A stretch of 64,000 nucleotides of DNA. It comes from Pagrus major. Taxonomy: Eukaryota > Chordata > Actinopteri > Spariformes > Sparidae. The number at the start of each line of letters is the position of its first letter. The stretch's first letter is position 1. The stretch covers positions 13,129,235 to 13,193,234 of the forward strand of contig NC_133233.1 of assembly GCF_040436345.1 (NCBI RefSeq), in the 5' to 3' direction. The notes below the pieces were generated by a model. It had not been told where the DNA came from. It saw only the letters and a program-made list of their open reading frames with translations, and ran no database searches. The position numbers and the translations under genes were made by a program. Positions 13,701-25,631 of this stretch are shown here, piece after piece.

Positions 13701-15571
13701 GACCTTGACATTTCTTGTTGTGTTTACATGTGTTTGTTTACATAAGATTGTTACTAACATTTTATATCAAGCTGCACCTCACCATTTTCTCACGTTCTTT
13801 ATTGTTTTGGTTGTTGGTTGGTTGTTTTATTTATTTAGGATATTTTTAATATTTTTTTCCTTTAATTTTGACAATTTCAATGTCTGAATATTAAGAATTA
13901 GATGTTTATTGCTCTTTAAAAGGATGTGCTTAGCACATAATATCATTTATCGCATTTATTGCTGGGACAATATATCGTCCAGCAAAAATAAATTATTATG
14001 GCAGACCTATACCAGCGTCACCAGTCTGTACCAAGAAGACTTGCCAGCTGGAGTGCAACAATATCGAATCTGCTGTCACTGCATTAATATAAATTAAATG
14101 TACATTTATTTAAATGGTCTTCTTTTTGTTATCTATTTTTCATTGTTTAAGATAACAGTAACAAACAACATGCACAAACAAATATACAACAAATACACTA
14201 CAAAGAACCCCCCCCCCCCACCCCCCCCACCCCAATGGGCAACCCAGTTGGAGCAGTCCAATTGTTTGACTTGCTATTTTTCTTTGTCTGGGCTGATTTT
14301 CCCTCATGGCTAATCACAGGGGATTCAGAGCACCTGTGCACAGGTGGGGAGCCTGACCCCTGATTTAAGGAGTGGAAGCAGCTTCGGGTATTTCCCTCCC
14401 AGCCAATCAGGGTGTGACGACACCCAGGCTTAAAAGAGGTGTGAACTGGCACACTGGTGGTTCTCACCCTCATACTGTATCTGCCCCTGGCCCATGCTGA
14501 ACCGCGCCCTGAATTACCAAGAACCTCATTCCCCTTAGATTGTCAGCCAGAACTCTGGTCTATTTGGGCCCTATTTTGTTTCTGGGCTGCCCACATCTTT
14601 AGTGAGGAAACTTTGTTTTTTTTGGAACCCTTTAAAACCCAGACCCCTTTACACCTTCAGTTTACTATTTTATTTCCCTGGGGCCTGTAGAAGAGGCATT
14701 TATTTATTGTACCCAAAAGAGGCATTTATTTATTATATCCAAAGAAGGCATTTGTTCATTTATGGGTTTACTGTCCTAGTGGTGGACATTGGGCATTCCA
14801 CTAGTTATGTTTTTTGTTTATATTTTTATGTAGGTTGGGCTGGCCTGCAGGCAATTTACAGCCAGTACCGCCACACAGTCACCTTATGATTGCCCTTGGT
14901 AGATCAATATGGAGGAGAAAATAAAGAAATTATGAGGAGGGTAAAAGGGTGAATACGTGACAACTATGTAACTATGTGAAGACAGCTGTGTGGTAATTTA
15001 TTTTTTAAGTGAAGAAAGCCTAGGCACCAATTGTTGATTGATTGGACTTTATTCATTCTTGCGACTGATATCTGATATACTGAGACTTGACTAGAGTATC
15101 GTTCATTACAATTATTTCTGGGACAATATATCGTCCAACAAATGTATTTATCCTGACAGGCCTACATTAGAGTTTTGTACGTTTTGTGTCACTCTCTTTA
15201 CCTGCCATCATGAGCGAGCGCACACATTCCAACCTCCCCTGCATGGCAGCCTTCATCAGCGCGGTGAAGCCGTGGCAGTTCCTCCTCTCGATGTCCAACC
15301 CAGAGTAGTAGTTGAGCAGGTAGTTGGTGATTGTTATGTGGCCTTGAAGAACAAAGGGACGGATAATGGTAACTGTACAATACAGAGCCTGTAATTATAA
15401 GGATGGCTTGGAAGAGAGCTGCTGAATACTTTTTCACACTTGTCACATTTTGGACAGGCGAAATCCACATCCATACGGCTGGTCCTCACACAGTCATCAC
15501 TTCTGTTTCAAAAAGCTTGAGTGTACAGTCTTATGTTTTTCATGCTCCTCTGTGTCAGCATTAGTGCCAAG

Positions 15572-15661
<90 letters not shown>

Positions 15662-16225
15662 CAAAGCCAGTGTCTGATAAACTGTGTCCATTTGTGTGTT
15701 ACCTGCTTGGGCGGCGGTGATGAGAGCTGTGTTTCCCTCGCTGTCCTGCCAGTTGACATCCAGATAGGGACACTGAGAGAGCGCTATGACGACGTCCACG
15801 TAGCCTTGATAACAGGCGACCAACAGCCCTATCTGAGAAAAAAAGTGACAGATAGAGACGGATGAGTTAAAAGACGAGGGGAAGGGAGAGAGGCTTAAGG
15901 GTGGAATCAGCAAAAATGTTCAGGGGAAAAAGAAAACTTGCCAAAGGAGATGAAGTAAAACTGCAGTAAAGTGCTGACATAGAGGAAGTAGTATGAAGAA
16001 AAATGCGATCCCGGCAGTGTCAGTAGGAATCCACGAGACCAGGGGATCTTTGTGCATCTTTCAAAACTAATACCCCTGAATAAATATGACAACTGTTGTC
16101 TTTCCAATGAGAACTCAACCGTCTTGAACTCAGTGGAAAAATAAGCTGTCTGATGTTGCTGTGTACTTTTGTGTGTATGTGTTTGTGCGCCTGTGTGTGT
16201 TCAAGACAGAACAGGAACCCTTTTA

Positions 16226-16320
<95 letters not shown>

Positions 16321-19300
16321 GTTAGTCTGTGAGCGTGTGAGTCCTGGAAAAACTCCCGTAAAAGTTGGGTGCTTTCCGGAAGGTGCACACTTCATCAGCC
16401 AAGACAAACACGTTTACCACCAGAGAGCGAGGGGAGACGGAGGGGGAGCGGCGAGTAGAATTTGGGAACACAGAGTTCTCAATTAACATATCATATATAC
16501 GTGGTGTGTTTATAGATTTATTCTGTTGGAGAGAAATGACTTTTACAAGATGGCTCTGAGCACAGCTGTGATGCTGTAATGTGTTAGTCAATATATAAAA
16601 ATGATGTGATTAAAGTGATGAGAAGACATTTATGAAGAAATGACCAAGCTTTGACACTGAAAAATGAAGCTAATGCGGATGTGACAAAAATTGTAGTCAC
16701 TACCAGCCACTTGAGGCTACTCTAAAAGCGAGTTAATCCCCATGAGACACCATGTTAAAACATCCAACTTTACGCTCATGGCAACTGTATGGGGGGGGGG
16801 GATTTTTACATAAAACAGTAAGAGGAAGTAAAATGAAAAACTCCAAATGTGGCTCCAAACTGGCACTGTGAGGAAGAGAAATGCGTCTCAGGAGGGGAAT
16901 ATTTCTAGCTGCCCTATTGAAACTGAAACTGACAACTGAACCAATCACAACTGCTAGTAGCTACATTGAGCAGTGGTGTTGAGACACGTTAGCCGCAAAC
17001 AGCACAAAAAAGTGAGGAGATATGGCTCGACCTCATAATGTTTGTACTTGGAGAGCCTGTGATGGCACATGGTGTGAAAAGGGTTAGGTCATCAAACTGT
17101 TTCTAGGAAAATGACTGTATTACTGTATTCCAATTCCATGCAAAAGATGACAAAACAAAGCTAAATAATGTAGTAGGATTTGCATACACAGGCTCACAAG
17201 TGTAGCTCAAGTTGCCAGAGCTATGGTAAAAATTTAATTTGCAACCAAGTCAAGCAAACAACAATGTGTTTTTCATAACGACCTATTAATTGGCAACCAC
17301 TGGCAGACTCTACAGGGACTCTTCATTAGAGCTTGATTGAAGCCACGTGCTGGAAAAGGTCAACCCGTCAGACTAACTTCATGTCAAAACACACAGACAG
17401 TGCATACATCAGCTGCAAGCAAATATTTATGTATTCTGCAACAGTTAAATTTGAATTCACACCTATTTCCCACTGTACTTACACCTATTCATATTATGTT
17501 TGTTTTCAACTTTGAAGGCTTTTCAGTGAATACAATGCATGAGATTTAACCAACTTTGCCAAAATTGGGGGCACACTGCTGTGCTTGGTTATGTCAAACT
17601 GCACATCCTCTAAAAGTATAAGCTATGATGAAAGCACATGTCCTTTTGTGAGGTATGGCAGCACAGACTTGGTAATTAAAACAAACAATATCAACTATCC
17701 CCTCCCAGCTGCTGTGAAAATGAACTGTCTGCAGGACATATTGCTTTATTAAGACACTATTAAACTGTGCATATTTAATGTCATTTGAGTATCAGATCTG
17801 TGCCACAGAATTCAGACTTCAGGGAAATAAAATCAAACTTTCTGGTAAGAGTAAAGTTTTAAAGTGTTATGTAAATTGTTACATTTCGTTCTAAATTTGA
17901 TATTGCTTAAGCAGACCTGATTCTGTTCATGCTGCTGTGACATGATGTTCTCCTCAAATGAGCACTCATAAAATCTCCTTGATGCTTTGCACCTCTTGGC
18001 ACGATGCGTTTTTACGCTCGCTTCCCAAGCACACTGCGTTACTTCAGTAAATTATTCTCTCAAACTCAAATGTGGATGTGATCAAAAGTTCTGTCTCGCT
18101 GACATGAACACATATGAAAAACTGAAGACTGGTACAGAGGGGGCCTGGAGGTTTATAGAAAACTTCCAGAGTATTGTGCCAACGTCCCCGGTACGTACCT
18201 GCAACCCTCACACACAAACTTGATACTGGCAGGGTGTGTGGAAGGGTAGAGTTACATGTGCAAGTCAAATACGAAGAGCTCACACCTACACTTAAGATCT
18301 AAATCTTTCAAAAAGGTATCATGTTGCACATTTTTTCCGTTATTATTTTTATTATTTAATTTAACCAGCATCAAGAATAGGTCAGCATCATGTTCCATCA
18401 ACATGAGAGTCACCTTCATCAAGACAATGCACTGCCAGTTATCCCAAAACATGTGGTGGTCTGGTAAATCCTATAATTACAGCTGTGTGAGTAAGATAGC
18501 AACTAAGCGACTAAGCCTGTGCTATGCCAAATGATAACAATGTCTTGCAGCATTTACAGTATATGTACAGTGGATGTTTTCACACCTGCAAGACAAGCTG
18601 AACTTAGACTTTTGACTTAAACAAGTCAGGCTGTCAGGCAGCTGGAGATGCAGTCGCATTAGTGTTGTCAGTCCTGAGATTTTTAAGGGGAAAAGGTGCC
18701 GAGAGGTCCTGTGGAGTAACTAGTGGATTGTCTGGGAGACATTCACTTACACAGCTGGCACAGCTCCAGATAGCTCTATCTGGTTAGACACACACATGTA
18801 GAGCTTGTCTATGTCTCTCTCTTACACACAAACACACACACGCACACATTCTTGGCAACCCTCCAGCCTTGCTGTGATGTACTTTAGCAGCATGCCCTGC
18901 AGCATGTCTGGAGCAATCTCAGTTGTCTGACATTGTCCTATTTTCTCTGTGAACCTTTCTCACGCACAAATACGCACAAGGATTTAACTTCCTTCTCTTT
19001 TTTTTTTTTTTTTTTACCTTTTTCTCCCGTGCTCTAGTTTTCTATTCAGCACATTCTGAAATGCACACAAGAATATGTGTTCTGATGCATTTCACCAGTG
19101 TTAGTGACTGAAGAATCTGAGAGAAGAGCACCACTGAAATGAACGCACTTGCATACACGAACATTAATCGAGCTAACTCTGAGGCTAAAGGGAGGCAAAA
19201 TAACACTACCTGGCAGCTCAACAAAACTGAAACAATCAAGAGAAGCGCTGCCAGGGATGGATGAGCGTGTGTGTGCAGTGCATGTGGGCGAGATGTCATG

Positions 19301-22300
19301 GACGGAGACTTATGTCCTCCTAAGGGTGTAATCTCCTTTTTTACATTTTACAATGAATTGCAGCTGCATTCATAAAATGTGTTTTTACCCCTAAAGTTAA
19401 TGCACACCCAAACTTCCCTTTAATAGTAGTGCAGTTTTTCTTGACCCTTTTCTTTTAAAATAGCTTGTAAAGTATAAAGTAGTATACAAAAGGTTTGAAC
19501 TAAGGCCAAAATGCCCTGTGGTGTGAAGCACTGTTCTGTGTGCACATGGTCTGAGCTCTTGATACTTGTAGTATCATAACTGAAACATTCTGAGTTATGA
19601 TCACTTTAATGTTATACCTGTAGTAGCAAACTCTGTGCTTTCTTGTGGCCTATAAATGTGAAGGCTTTTCTTCTTTTCACATAAATATCTAACAGTGCCG
19701 ATATAAGCTGTCTGTCCCTTTAGTAAAAGTTTAGTAGGTAAACCTCAAAATTAAATTCCTTCACATTCAACTCAACCCCATGCAAAAAAAGAGAAAAAAG
19801 CTTGTATGGTGTAATCCAAGTCTCTGGAAGCCCTTCAGCTTCAGCTTCAAAGAGGGTGTAAATAACGTCTGCAAATCAACTGGGGATGTCAGAGCTTACG
19901 GAGACTTGGATTACGCCGGACAAGCTGTATGGAGCCATTATATGGGTCTTTATGGTAGTTTTTTTAGGTTTTAAAACAAGTCCCTATCTACTACAGTTGA
20001 TGGGAAGAATGAGAATGAAAAGGAGGATGCTGCAGCGCTGTTTTGCTGTGAAGCTCCAGAAATGTTTTGTGGACTACCAAACTTCAACCGACTTTCCATC
20101 AGGGGGGTGAGTAGATAATGACTGAATGATTTTCATTTTTGGGTGAACTTGTCCTTAAGTGGAAGCTAGCTAGCCTAGCTTGCTAATATTAGAACTGATT
20201 CCCAATGGACATGACTTTTCATCACTTTTTGTGATTCAAAAACCTGCTCAGTGCCACTGGCCATCTCCTGCACACAACTTTGGCCCCGAGCCAGTTCAGG
20301 TCTGTTGAGGAGTGTGTTTGAAACCAAAGAACATTATTGTATAATAATAAATAAGATGACTGCTTTAACCTGATCTCTGGCTGGTGAAAATCTTCAATCT
20401 GTATCAAAAAGACCCGCCAACTGAAATACACCAATATCATAGGGTTGTCATTGCATTCATACAAATAAAATATGAATTTACTTTTGGTAAGGACAGTTTT
20501 GACCAAATAAATACACACATTCTAACAAACCAGAGTGATATATATACATACTGTGTGTGTATATATGGAGAGACTCTTTTAATTTCAGATGAACTTTAAC
20601 TAAAGCTCACATTTGCAATCAAGGTCAGTGGGTTCTCATGCACTATGAAACACACACACACGCACACAAACTCTTATCAACTTATTATTAGTCCGCACAG
20701 ACACACGCACACAGAAACAAAAACAAACACACACACACACACTCGCCAAAGTAATCTGGGAAATATCCAGAGCTAGGAATAGAAAGGCTTAGCCGTATCA
20801 GTCAGTGACACAGAGACAGAGTGGGGGAGGGAGAGAGGCAGATCTTTGTGTCTACAGTTAACATAAAAATGCTGTAATAATTGGCTCCAGTGACGATGAC
20901 ACAATACCCAGTGCAACTCTTAAAATTCCTTATTGACATAAAATGACTACAGTTTTCTTAGTCAATGTTAAACTATGTTATCAATGACGTCTTAATCAAA
21001 TCACGCAAAGTAGACAGAAGTACATGTTTGCACTTCTGCCAAGCTGTAGCATCTTTAGATAAGCTTGGATGGACTGATTGACGTTACTGTAAGCAGATTG
21101 TAACCAATAATACATTTACAGTTATTGCCTAGAATAGGTTTTAAAAGTGATAGAACTAATCAGCTCTGTGCGAGCGACCATATTGGTCCAGTGAACTACA
21201 TAAATACTGATCGAAGCTCAATCTGGGACAGCTGATAACCTGTACATCTGCAGCCTGCATAAACCAAATATAAAACGTTGTTCTTCCATTTTATAGTAAA
21301 TCTCCATGCTCAAGAACATGCACACACACATGCAGTCAAACGCACTGTAGATCGCCCTCAATCACATACACAAGAAGCACTGACACAGACATACTGGGCC
21401 ATGTTTCTGTCAATAGCCTCTCTGTTAACCGTCTTTCTGTCTGCAGCTGAGCATTCACATGGCTGCATCAAATCAGATGTGTATGACTGTCTCTTTGATT
21501 TTTCCACTCATCTATACTTGCTAGCAGCATCATGCTCGTTACCATCTGCACAGCCCAATTTCAGGCCCCCGCCCGTGCCTCATTTAGTCTGCCGGCCTGA
21601 CGGTCGATCTGCGTGTTGGCCAGCTGGACTTTCTGGCTGTCTGACACTCTGCGGGTGACTTTTTTCACCTGTTGCCTGGTGTCTGCAACTACTATATGTC
21701 CTTGTTTTTCACCTGATCTCACCCTATTTGGAAAATTTGAGTGCATTCTGGATGGGTAGAGTGCGTTTGCATGTTTGAGAGAGAGAGAGAGATTAGAATC
21801 AGGCAGCATGGCCTCATTTCAAGTTGATTGGATTCTGTGTTTGTGTGTTATGTGTGTGAATTTTCATGTGAGCATGACAACTTAACCAAATCACAGCCAG
21901 GAGGACAAACACTTTCCAAAACAGGGTCAGGGTCATCTCCTAACAGTCAACCTTAAGAAGAGATGATGCCAGTTTTTTCATGAAATCTCACAGAGAGCAT
22001 CAGCCATCACAGTTACTACACTAAAAAGATAGGGTTTTGACATTGACATCATATATAATTACTATGCCATGATCATATACAAGGAGAATTAAGTACATGT
22101 ACTTGATTATGACCTACATAATGGCTTGTCATTAAGATTCTTGCTAAATTTAGCACACTGTGTTTAGTTTAAAAATGGACTGTCTCTCCCAGTCTTCTGA
22201 GGGTACTGGGGATGAACCCTGTCTGTTTATGTCAACAAGTGGGCGTCTGGTTTTTTAGGTTGTGATCGAGGTTGCAGTTTTCAAAATGTGCGTATTACAA

Positions 22301-25300
22301 AGTATGATTTGGAAGTTTCAAATAGGCCCCCAAAACATGCTGGGAAAAAACATATTAAAAGGTTATACTAATCTTTCAGTACAAAAAAAATGTCATTTTG
22401 TTAAGTCAACTTAGGTTGTGTCCGTCAAACTTCCATTGCATTCCTAAGGGTCTGTTGTGGAACATTTATCCTTTCCTATTATATCACACCAGTTAATTTT
22501 AGCAAATATTGCTCCGGGCTATTGGACTTGTTTTTCTACCCTCTTTGCATGTCTTCTCCTTAATCCATATTGAAAAATCTTCTGGACCATATTAATTGGA
22601 TGTAAATTGTTGTTGGCTATAAGCCACAAAGACAAAAACAGATCCTTGTGGTACAGAAAAACCCAACGTTCCTGCTTGCTACAGCATGTCAAACCACACA
22701 CATCTTATGTTTTATGTCACTCACATCCTTTAAAAATTGATTTGTTTTTCTGTGCAGCAGCAGGTAGTGAATGCACTAATTGGGCTACCATTAACCAAAG
22801 GTTCAGGTTAATCTCCTGTGTTGGCAAATGATCCACCATGCTGAAATAACTTTATGCAAAACAGATTCCCCACCAGCTTCTGGGCTGCCACTCTGTAGCT
22901 GACTCTGACATCTGACCTCCCTGTTGAAGTGAATTTGAGTGCATCAAATATTATGACTGAACCTCTTTTCTGCAGCTTTAGAGCCTATTTAACAGAACAC
23001 GTAGGCTACAAAATAATATTAAAGCCCAATTTTTTTCTGATTGGCCTGGTGTATCAGTGTTAACATTAATATTTTTCATTTATTAGACTGGTTTAATCAA
23101 CTATGTGTTTGAACTAGCTCTGCGCAGCCAGACAATTGAAAATGTATTGTCTATCAATCCTACTATTGATATGCAATAGTTCCATATACTTTAAATATAA
23201 TTAAACACAACCTCTTCAGTAGTTTCTTCATCTTCCAAGATTATAAAAGGATTATACTGAAAATGTCCATACAAACCGGTGAAGGGCGAAAAGGGAAATT
23301 TACAACCCTGGAGCCTCTTTGTCTCGCACGTCACACTGTCAAACTGTCTGCTTTATCAGGATGTTGACATCTGTGTTAGGATGTTGAAAACACACACTCA
23401 CACACATGCACTAATGAGCTTAACAGATTCATGTGAACATGTGTTTCCAATGCATGGCTTTTTCCTAACCTGTATTGTGTCTGGTTACGCAGCGTCCCTG
23501 AGGTCACAGGGCACAGCAAAGTCAAAAGCACACATCCTGCTTATCTATGCAAACGCATAACTGTCTCTCACTGCTACAGTGCACACACAAAAACACTCAA
23601 TGCCGGCATGTGTTTTGAGGTCCTTACCAAATGAATCCCCTCTACCTTACATGTCACAGAGAGAAATCTTTACATTCCAGTGAAGTAATTTCTATTTTTA
23701 CTACATGACCTCATCAGTAATTACATAAGCAAAGAGAAACAAGAAGGGGGAGGTGGTCAGAGATGTATAGAAAAGTGAAACAGTAGCCTGAAGGTCGGAG
23801 ACGCAAACCTGTGACGTAAAGTCAGTAGTGTGAAAACTCAGACCAGCTGGTAAGTGTTCAATGCAGAAAGCTTAAGAATTAAACACACTTCTCTAATGGC
23901 TCTCTTTAGTTGCCAATGGTCGAAAAACAACAGTTACACTCCGTATGTGAGGACATAAAGTGATGTGAATGCAAAAAAAGGGCTTTGTCAGTGTTACGAA
24001 CGTCCAGATGAATTAAAAGTAGTCCCGCGTTCCATCAGTATGGATTTATCTCTTTGCTCTGGGCGGCAGTTCTTTGGCAGAAGCGAAGTGATACACAAGG
24101 CGTGAAGGGGATACATGCTTTGATTACACTGCAGATAACATTTCCAATAAGCAGGCCCTCTTTTGATAAATTACCTTCAGTGAAAAATGTTTATTTTTTT
24201 GTTTAATTTAAGCCAGCCCACTGTAATTGCATATAAATCATGATGCATCGCTATTGACATCAGTGTTGATTAGTAAAAGTCTATAATTCAACGCTGCTAC
24301 TCCCCTATTGTGGAATTTATGGTTTTAAACGCATCTTGGGTCATTAGCAATAGTGCCCTGAGCCGCACGAATACCACCATCTCATTGGTACATAAGGTGT
24401 TTGCGCATGACCTCCCACATATGGAATCCAAATAAGAAAATGTATTCAGATGCACACTCAAATACATATGTATGTGTCTGCATGACCACACACGCTCTCG
24501 CACACACAGAGAGAACTGTGTGTTCTAGATGGAGGTAGCTCACTCTTGCAAAACAGGTCTGTCAACACACAGGGGAGGAAATTTTAATCATAAGAGAAAG
24601 ATCATCATTGACACATTTTTTTAATGCCTAAAACTAAATAAACAAACTCTCTTCTTTTTCATGACTGGATTAACTGAATAAGCAAACTGACCTTTAAGGA
24701 CAACACAATTTCATACTGTTCTGCTTTGTTTATATTTGGCGGACCCTGCCACCTTTCTAGCTTCAAACAGTGTTCTGGGGACCTAATTTCCCTCTGAGAA
24801 CAGCTTGTTTATTCAGTTATAGAAAAAAGAAACAGTTCTGAGTTTGTACTATTACCTCATTAATAGGTAACCCTTTAATCGAAGTATCAGTTAATTAATG
24901 TGATTACTTTACAGACCTGTTAAGACTTTGGTGTCATAACTCAAGGCCAGCATGGGCCTGGAATGAAGTCAGGTCAGCCTTCCTTATCTCAATAATCTGA
25001 GGCTTCTTAACTAAACTTGTTGCATTGAGCGACAGATAGGTGATGGAAGCTGTCTGAAGATGGCTTCAAGTACATTTAATGCTCCCTAACTACTAAAAGT
25101 GCAATAATATGTACTATGAAATTCATCTACAAGGCATGGTGTCAAAGTGGACTACTAAAAAAGTTACTCAAAGTGCTCCTACTGTGTGCTTCATACCCTG
25201 TTATTCCTGTCCTTCTCCTTCACCTCCTCCTCCGTCACTCCATGCCGTATCATGATCCGGACGATAGCCGCGTTGTTGGTGCAGCACGCCTGGAAAAATG

Positions 25301-25631
25301 ACAGCGGCTCCGGGCTGTCCGGAGACGGGGTGCGCTCCGAGTCCGCGAACACATCATCCGGCGGGTAGAAGGAGTCGTCCGACGCGATGCTCCGACAGTC
25401 GTCCAAGTCCTCGAAGTCAACTTCTTCGAATTCATCATCGTCTTCCTCCTCTCCCTCGTCGTCTTCATTGTCCTCATCGCACGAGTCCAGGTAGTCCTCG
25501 TCAGAGTTGGACAGGGGCTCCTCAACTATGGTCGGGTGGACTTGGGTGAAGTTCCCCGTGACTTTTTGCTGCTGCTGGAGCTGCCTGACCCGGACGCCTC
25601 CTCCATCCCTGTCGTCCGTGATTAGCACCAT
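10251..25631 (-). CDS. ankrd33b: ANKRD33B, ankyrin repeat domain protein (six coding exons)
   Basis: Coding exons, in transcript order, are 25631-25197, 15832-15703, 15342-15202, 13112-12971, 11791-11593 and 10796-10251. They sum to 1593 nt, or 530 aa plus stop, against about 494 aa in human ANKRD33B. All junctions are GT-AG and phases agree. Layout: an acidic tract at residues 44-78; the conserved [10 protein letters not shown] at 81-90; ankyrin repeats at about 109-295, with [19 protein letters not shown] and [13 protein letters not shown]; a conserved MxRPCP segment; and a basic C-terminal helix ([18 protein letters not shown], about 489-530). ANKRD33B itself is poorly studied. Its relative ANKRD33 (PANKY) is a photoreceptor cofactor that represses CRX targets, so a retinal role is only an inference. 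The codon before the ATG is an in-frame TAG, so the start cannot move upstream. No catalytic motif is visible. Confidence 0.93.
11593..11791 (-). CDS. ankrd33b: ANKRD33B exon 5
   Basis: Encodes the segment after the ankyrin repeats, with [18 protein letters not shown] and [19 protein letters not shown], conserved in the family. The acceptor is CTCTCCCAG and the donor GTGAGT. It enters in phase 2 and leaves in phase 0. Confidence 0.92.
12117..12445 (+). mobile_element. L2-like LINE 3' end fragment
   Basis: The block ends GAAGCACTTTGTAACTGTG then AAAGGTGCTATATAAACAAA followed by a degenerate ATT-rich tail. This '...aagcactttgtaac...aaaggtgctatataaa' ending is typical of 3' tails of fish L2-clade LINEs, as recalled from family consensus. 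No reverse transcriptase reading frame remains. It lies in ANKRD33B intron 4, antisense to the gene. The 5' limit is approximate. Confidence 0.6.
12971..13112 (-). CDS. ankrd33b: ANKRD33B exon 4 (last ankyrin repeat)
   Basis: Encodes [20 protein letters not shown] and the conserved [14 protein letters not shown]. The acceptor is GTCCACCAG and the donor GTAAAC. Entry phase is 1 and exit phase 2. Confidence 0.93.
13940..14012 (+). repeat. Dispersed repeat fragment, copy 1
   Basis: Contains GGGACAATATATCGTCC (13964-13980), which recurs exactly at 15120-15136. The flanking words are also shared ('tttatcgcatttatt' / 'ttacaattatt' before, 'gacct' / 'ggcct' after). It looks like the '...atcgtcca...gacaggcct' end of a common fish DNA-transposon family, by recollection. 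It lies in ANKRD33B intron 3. Confidence 0.6.
14209..14233 (+). repeat. Poly-C tract
   Basis: A nearly pure run of C broken only by single A bases, just before a GC-richer block of about 0.7 kb that differs from the AT-rich intron around it. Confidence 0.9.
14691..14768 (+). repeat. 26-bp tandem repeat, three copies
   Basis: The unit starts AAGAGGCATTTATTTATT. Copies begin at 14691, 14717 and 14743. The first two are nearly identical and the third is diverged. It sits inside a 14.2-15.0 kb block bounded by direct copies of the GGGACAATATATCGTCC repeat. Confidence 0.85.
15095..15172 (+). repeat. Dispersed repeat fragment, copy 2
   Basis: Second, same-orientation copy of the GGGACAATATATCGTCC-containing repeat (core at 15120-15136), ending in GACAGGCCT. 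It lies about 30 bp beyond the 3' end of ANKRD33B exon 3, on its downstream side in gene orientation. Confidence 0.6.
15202..15342 (-). CDS. ankrd33b: ANKRD33B exon 3 (ankyrin repeats)
   Basis: Encodes [20 protein letters not shown] and [20 protein letters not shown], closely matching the human [33 protein letters not shown] region. The acceptor is GTTCTTCAAG and the donor GTAAAG. Phase 1 at both ends. Confidence 0.94.
15573..15659 (+). repeat. (TG)n microsatellite, 87 bp
   Basis: A pure TG run on the + strand, read as (CA)n in the ANKRD33B transcript. It begins 43 nt after the exon 2 donor. The histidine/threonine and cysteine/valine open frames across it are repeat artefacts. Confidence 0.97.
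15703..15832 (-). CDS. ankrd33b: ANKRD33B exon 2 (ankyrin repeats)
   Basis: Encodes [20 protein letters not shown] and [19 protein letters not shown], near-identical to the human repeat core. The acceptor has a T-rich tract ending CTCAG and the donor is GTAACA. It enters in phase 0 and exits in phase 1. Confidence 0.95.
16229..16316 (+). repeat. (GT)n microsatellite, 88 bp
   Basis: Pure GT run in ANKRD33B intron 1, about 400 nt upstream of exon 2 in the transcript, where it reads (AC)n. Confidence 0.97.
16683..16810 (+). repeat. Probable diverged dispersed repeat
   Basis: Words such as AAAAGCGAGTTAATCCCCAT and CCATGTTAAAACATCCAACT resemble a very common teleost interspersed repeat that I recall as '...aaaagcgagtcaatccccatagac...catgttaaaatg.ccaacttt'. 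There is only one copy in the window, so the call rests on memory. It ends near a poly-G run at 16792-16801. Confidence 0.4.
19799..20157 (-). repeat. Dispersed teleost repeat, copy B, with a foldback end
   Basis: Reverse-oriented relative of the repeat at 6400-6560, and longer. It shares the TTTCTGGAGCTTCACAGC core (reverse strand) and the 'cacccaaaaatgaaaat' end. Its far end holds an inverted repeat with 26-bp arms at 19799-19824 and 19901-19926 that match at 23 positions, including an exact GTAATCCAAGTCTC and its complement. It lies in ANKRD33B intron 1, in the same sense as the gene. No transposase is visible, so it is a non-autonomous element of unresolved class. Confidence 0.7.
25197..25631 (-). 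CDS. ankrd33b: ANKRD33B exon 1 (start exon)
   Basis: Begins [12 protein letters not shown] and encodes residues 1-145. A long acidic run sits at residues 44-78 and the conserved [13 protein letters not shown] follows. The first ankyrin-type helices ([20 protein letters not shown]) end the exon at ...KDRNNR. It exits in phase 0. The start context has G at +4, and the preceding in-frame TAG rules out an extension. Confidence 0.93.

Larger units (their letters stand above)
15833..25196 (-). other. ankrd33b: ANKRD33B intron 1
   Basis: A 9.4-kb first intron with GT-AG ends (donor GTATGA, acceptor CTCAG). Apart from the listed microsatellite and repeat copies it shows short CA/TG runs (about 18786-18846, 20650-20742, 21316-21330) and a poly-T run at 19000-19016. 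I see no nested gene. Confidence 0.8.

Noticed and set aside
14691-14768. Short regular repeats considered as a CRISPR-like array
   Set aside because: It is a direct tandem repeat without spacers, in a vertebrate genome.
15497-15913. Open frames across the TG/CA microsatellites with His-Thr or Cys-Val repeats (also 16020-16407, 33826-34166, 59278-59618)
   Set aside because: They are translation artefacts of dinucleotide repeats. Only the ankyrin-coding part of the 15.7-15.8 kb frame is real, as an exon.
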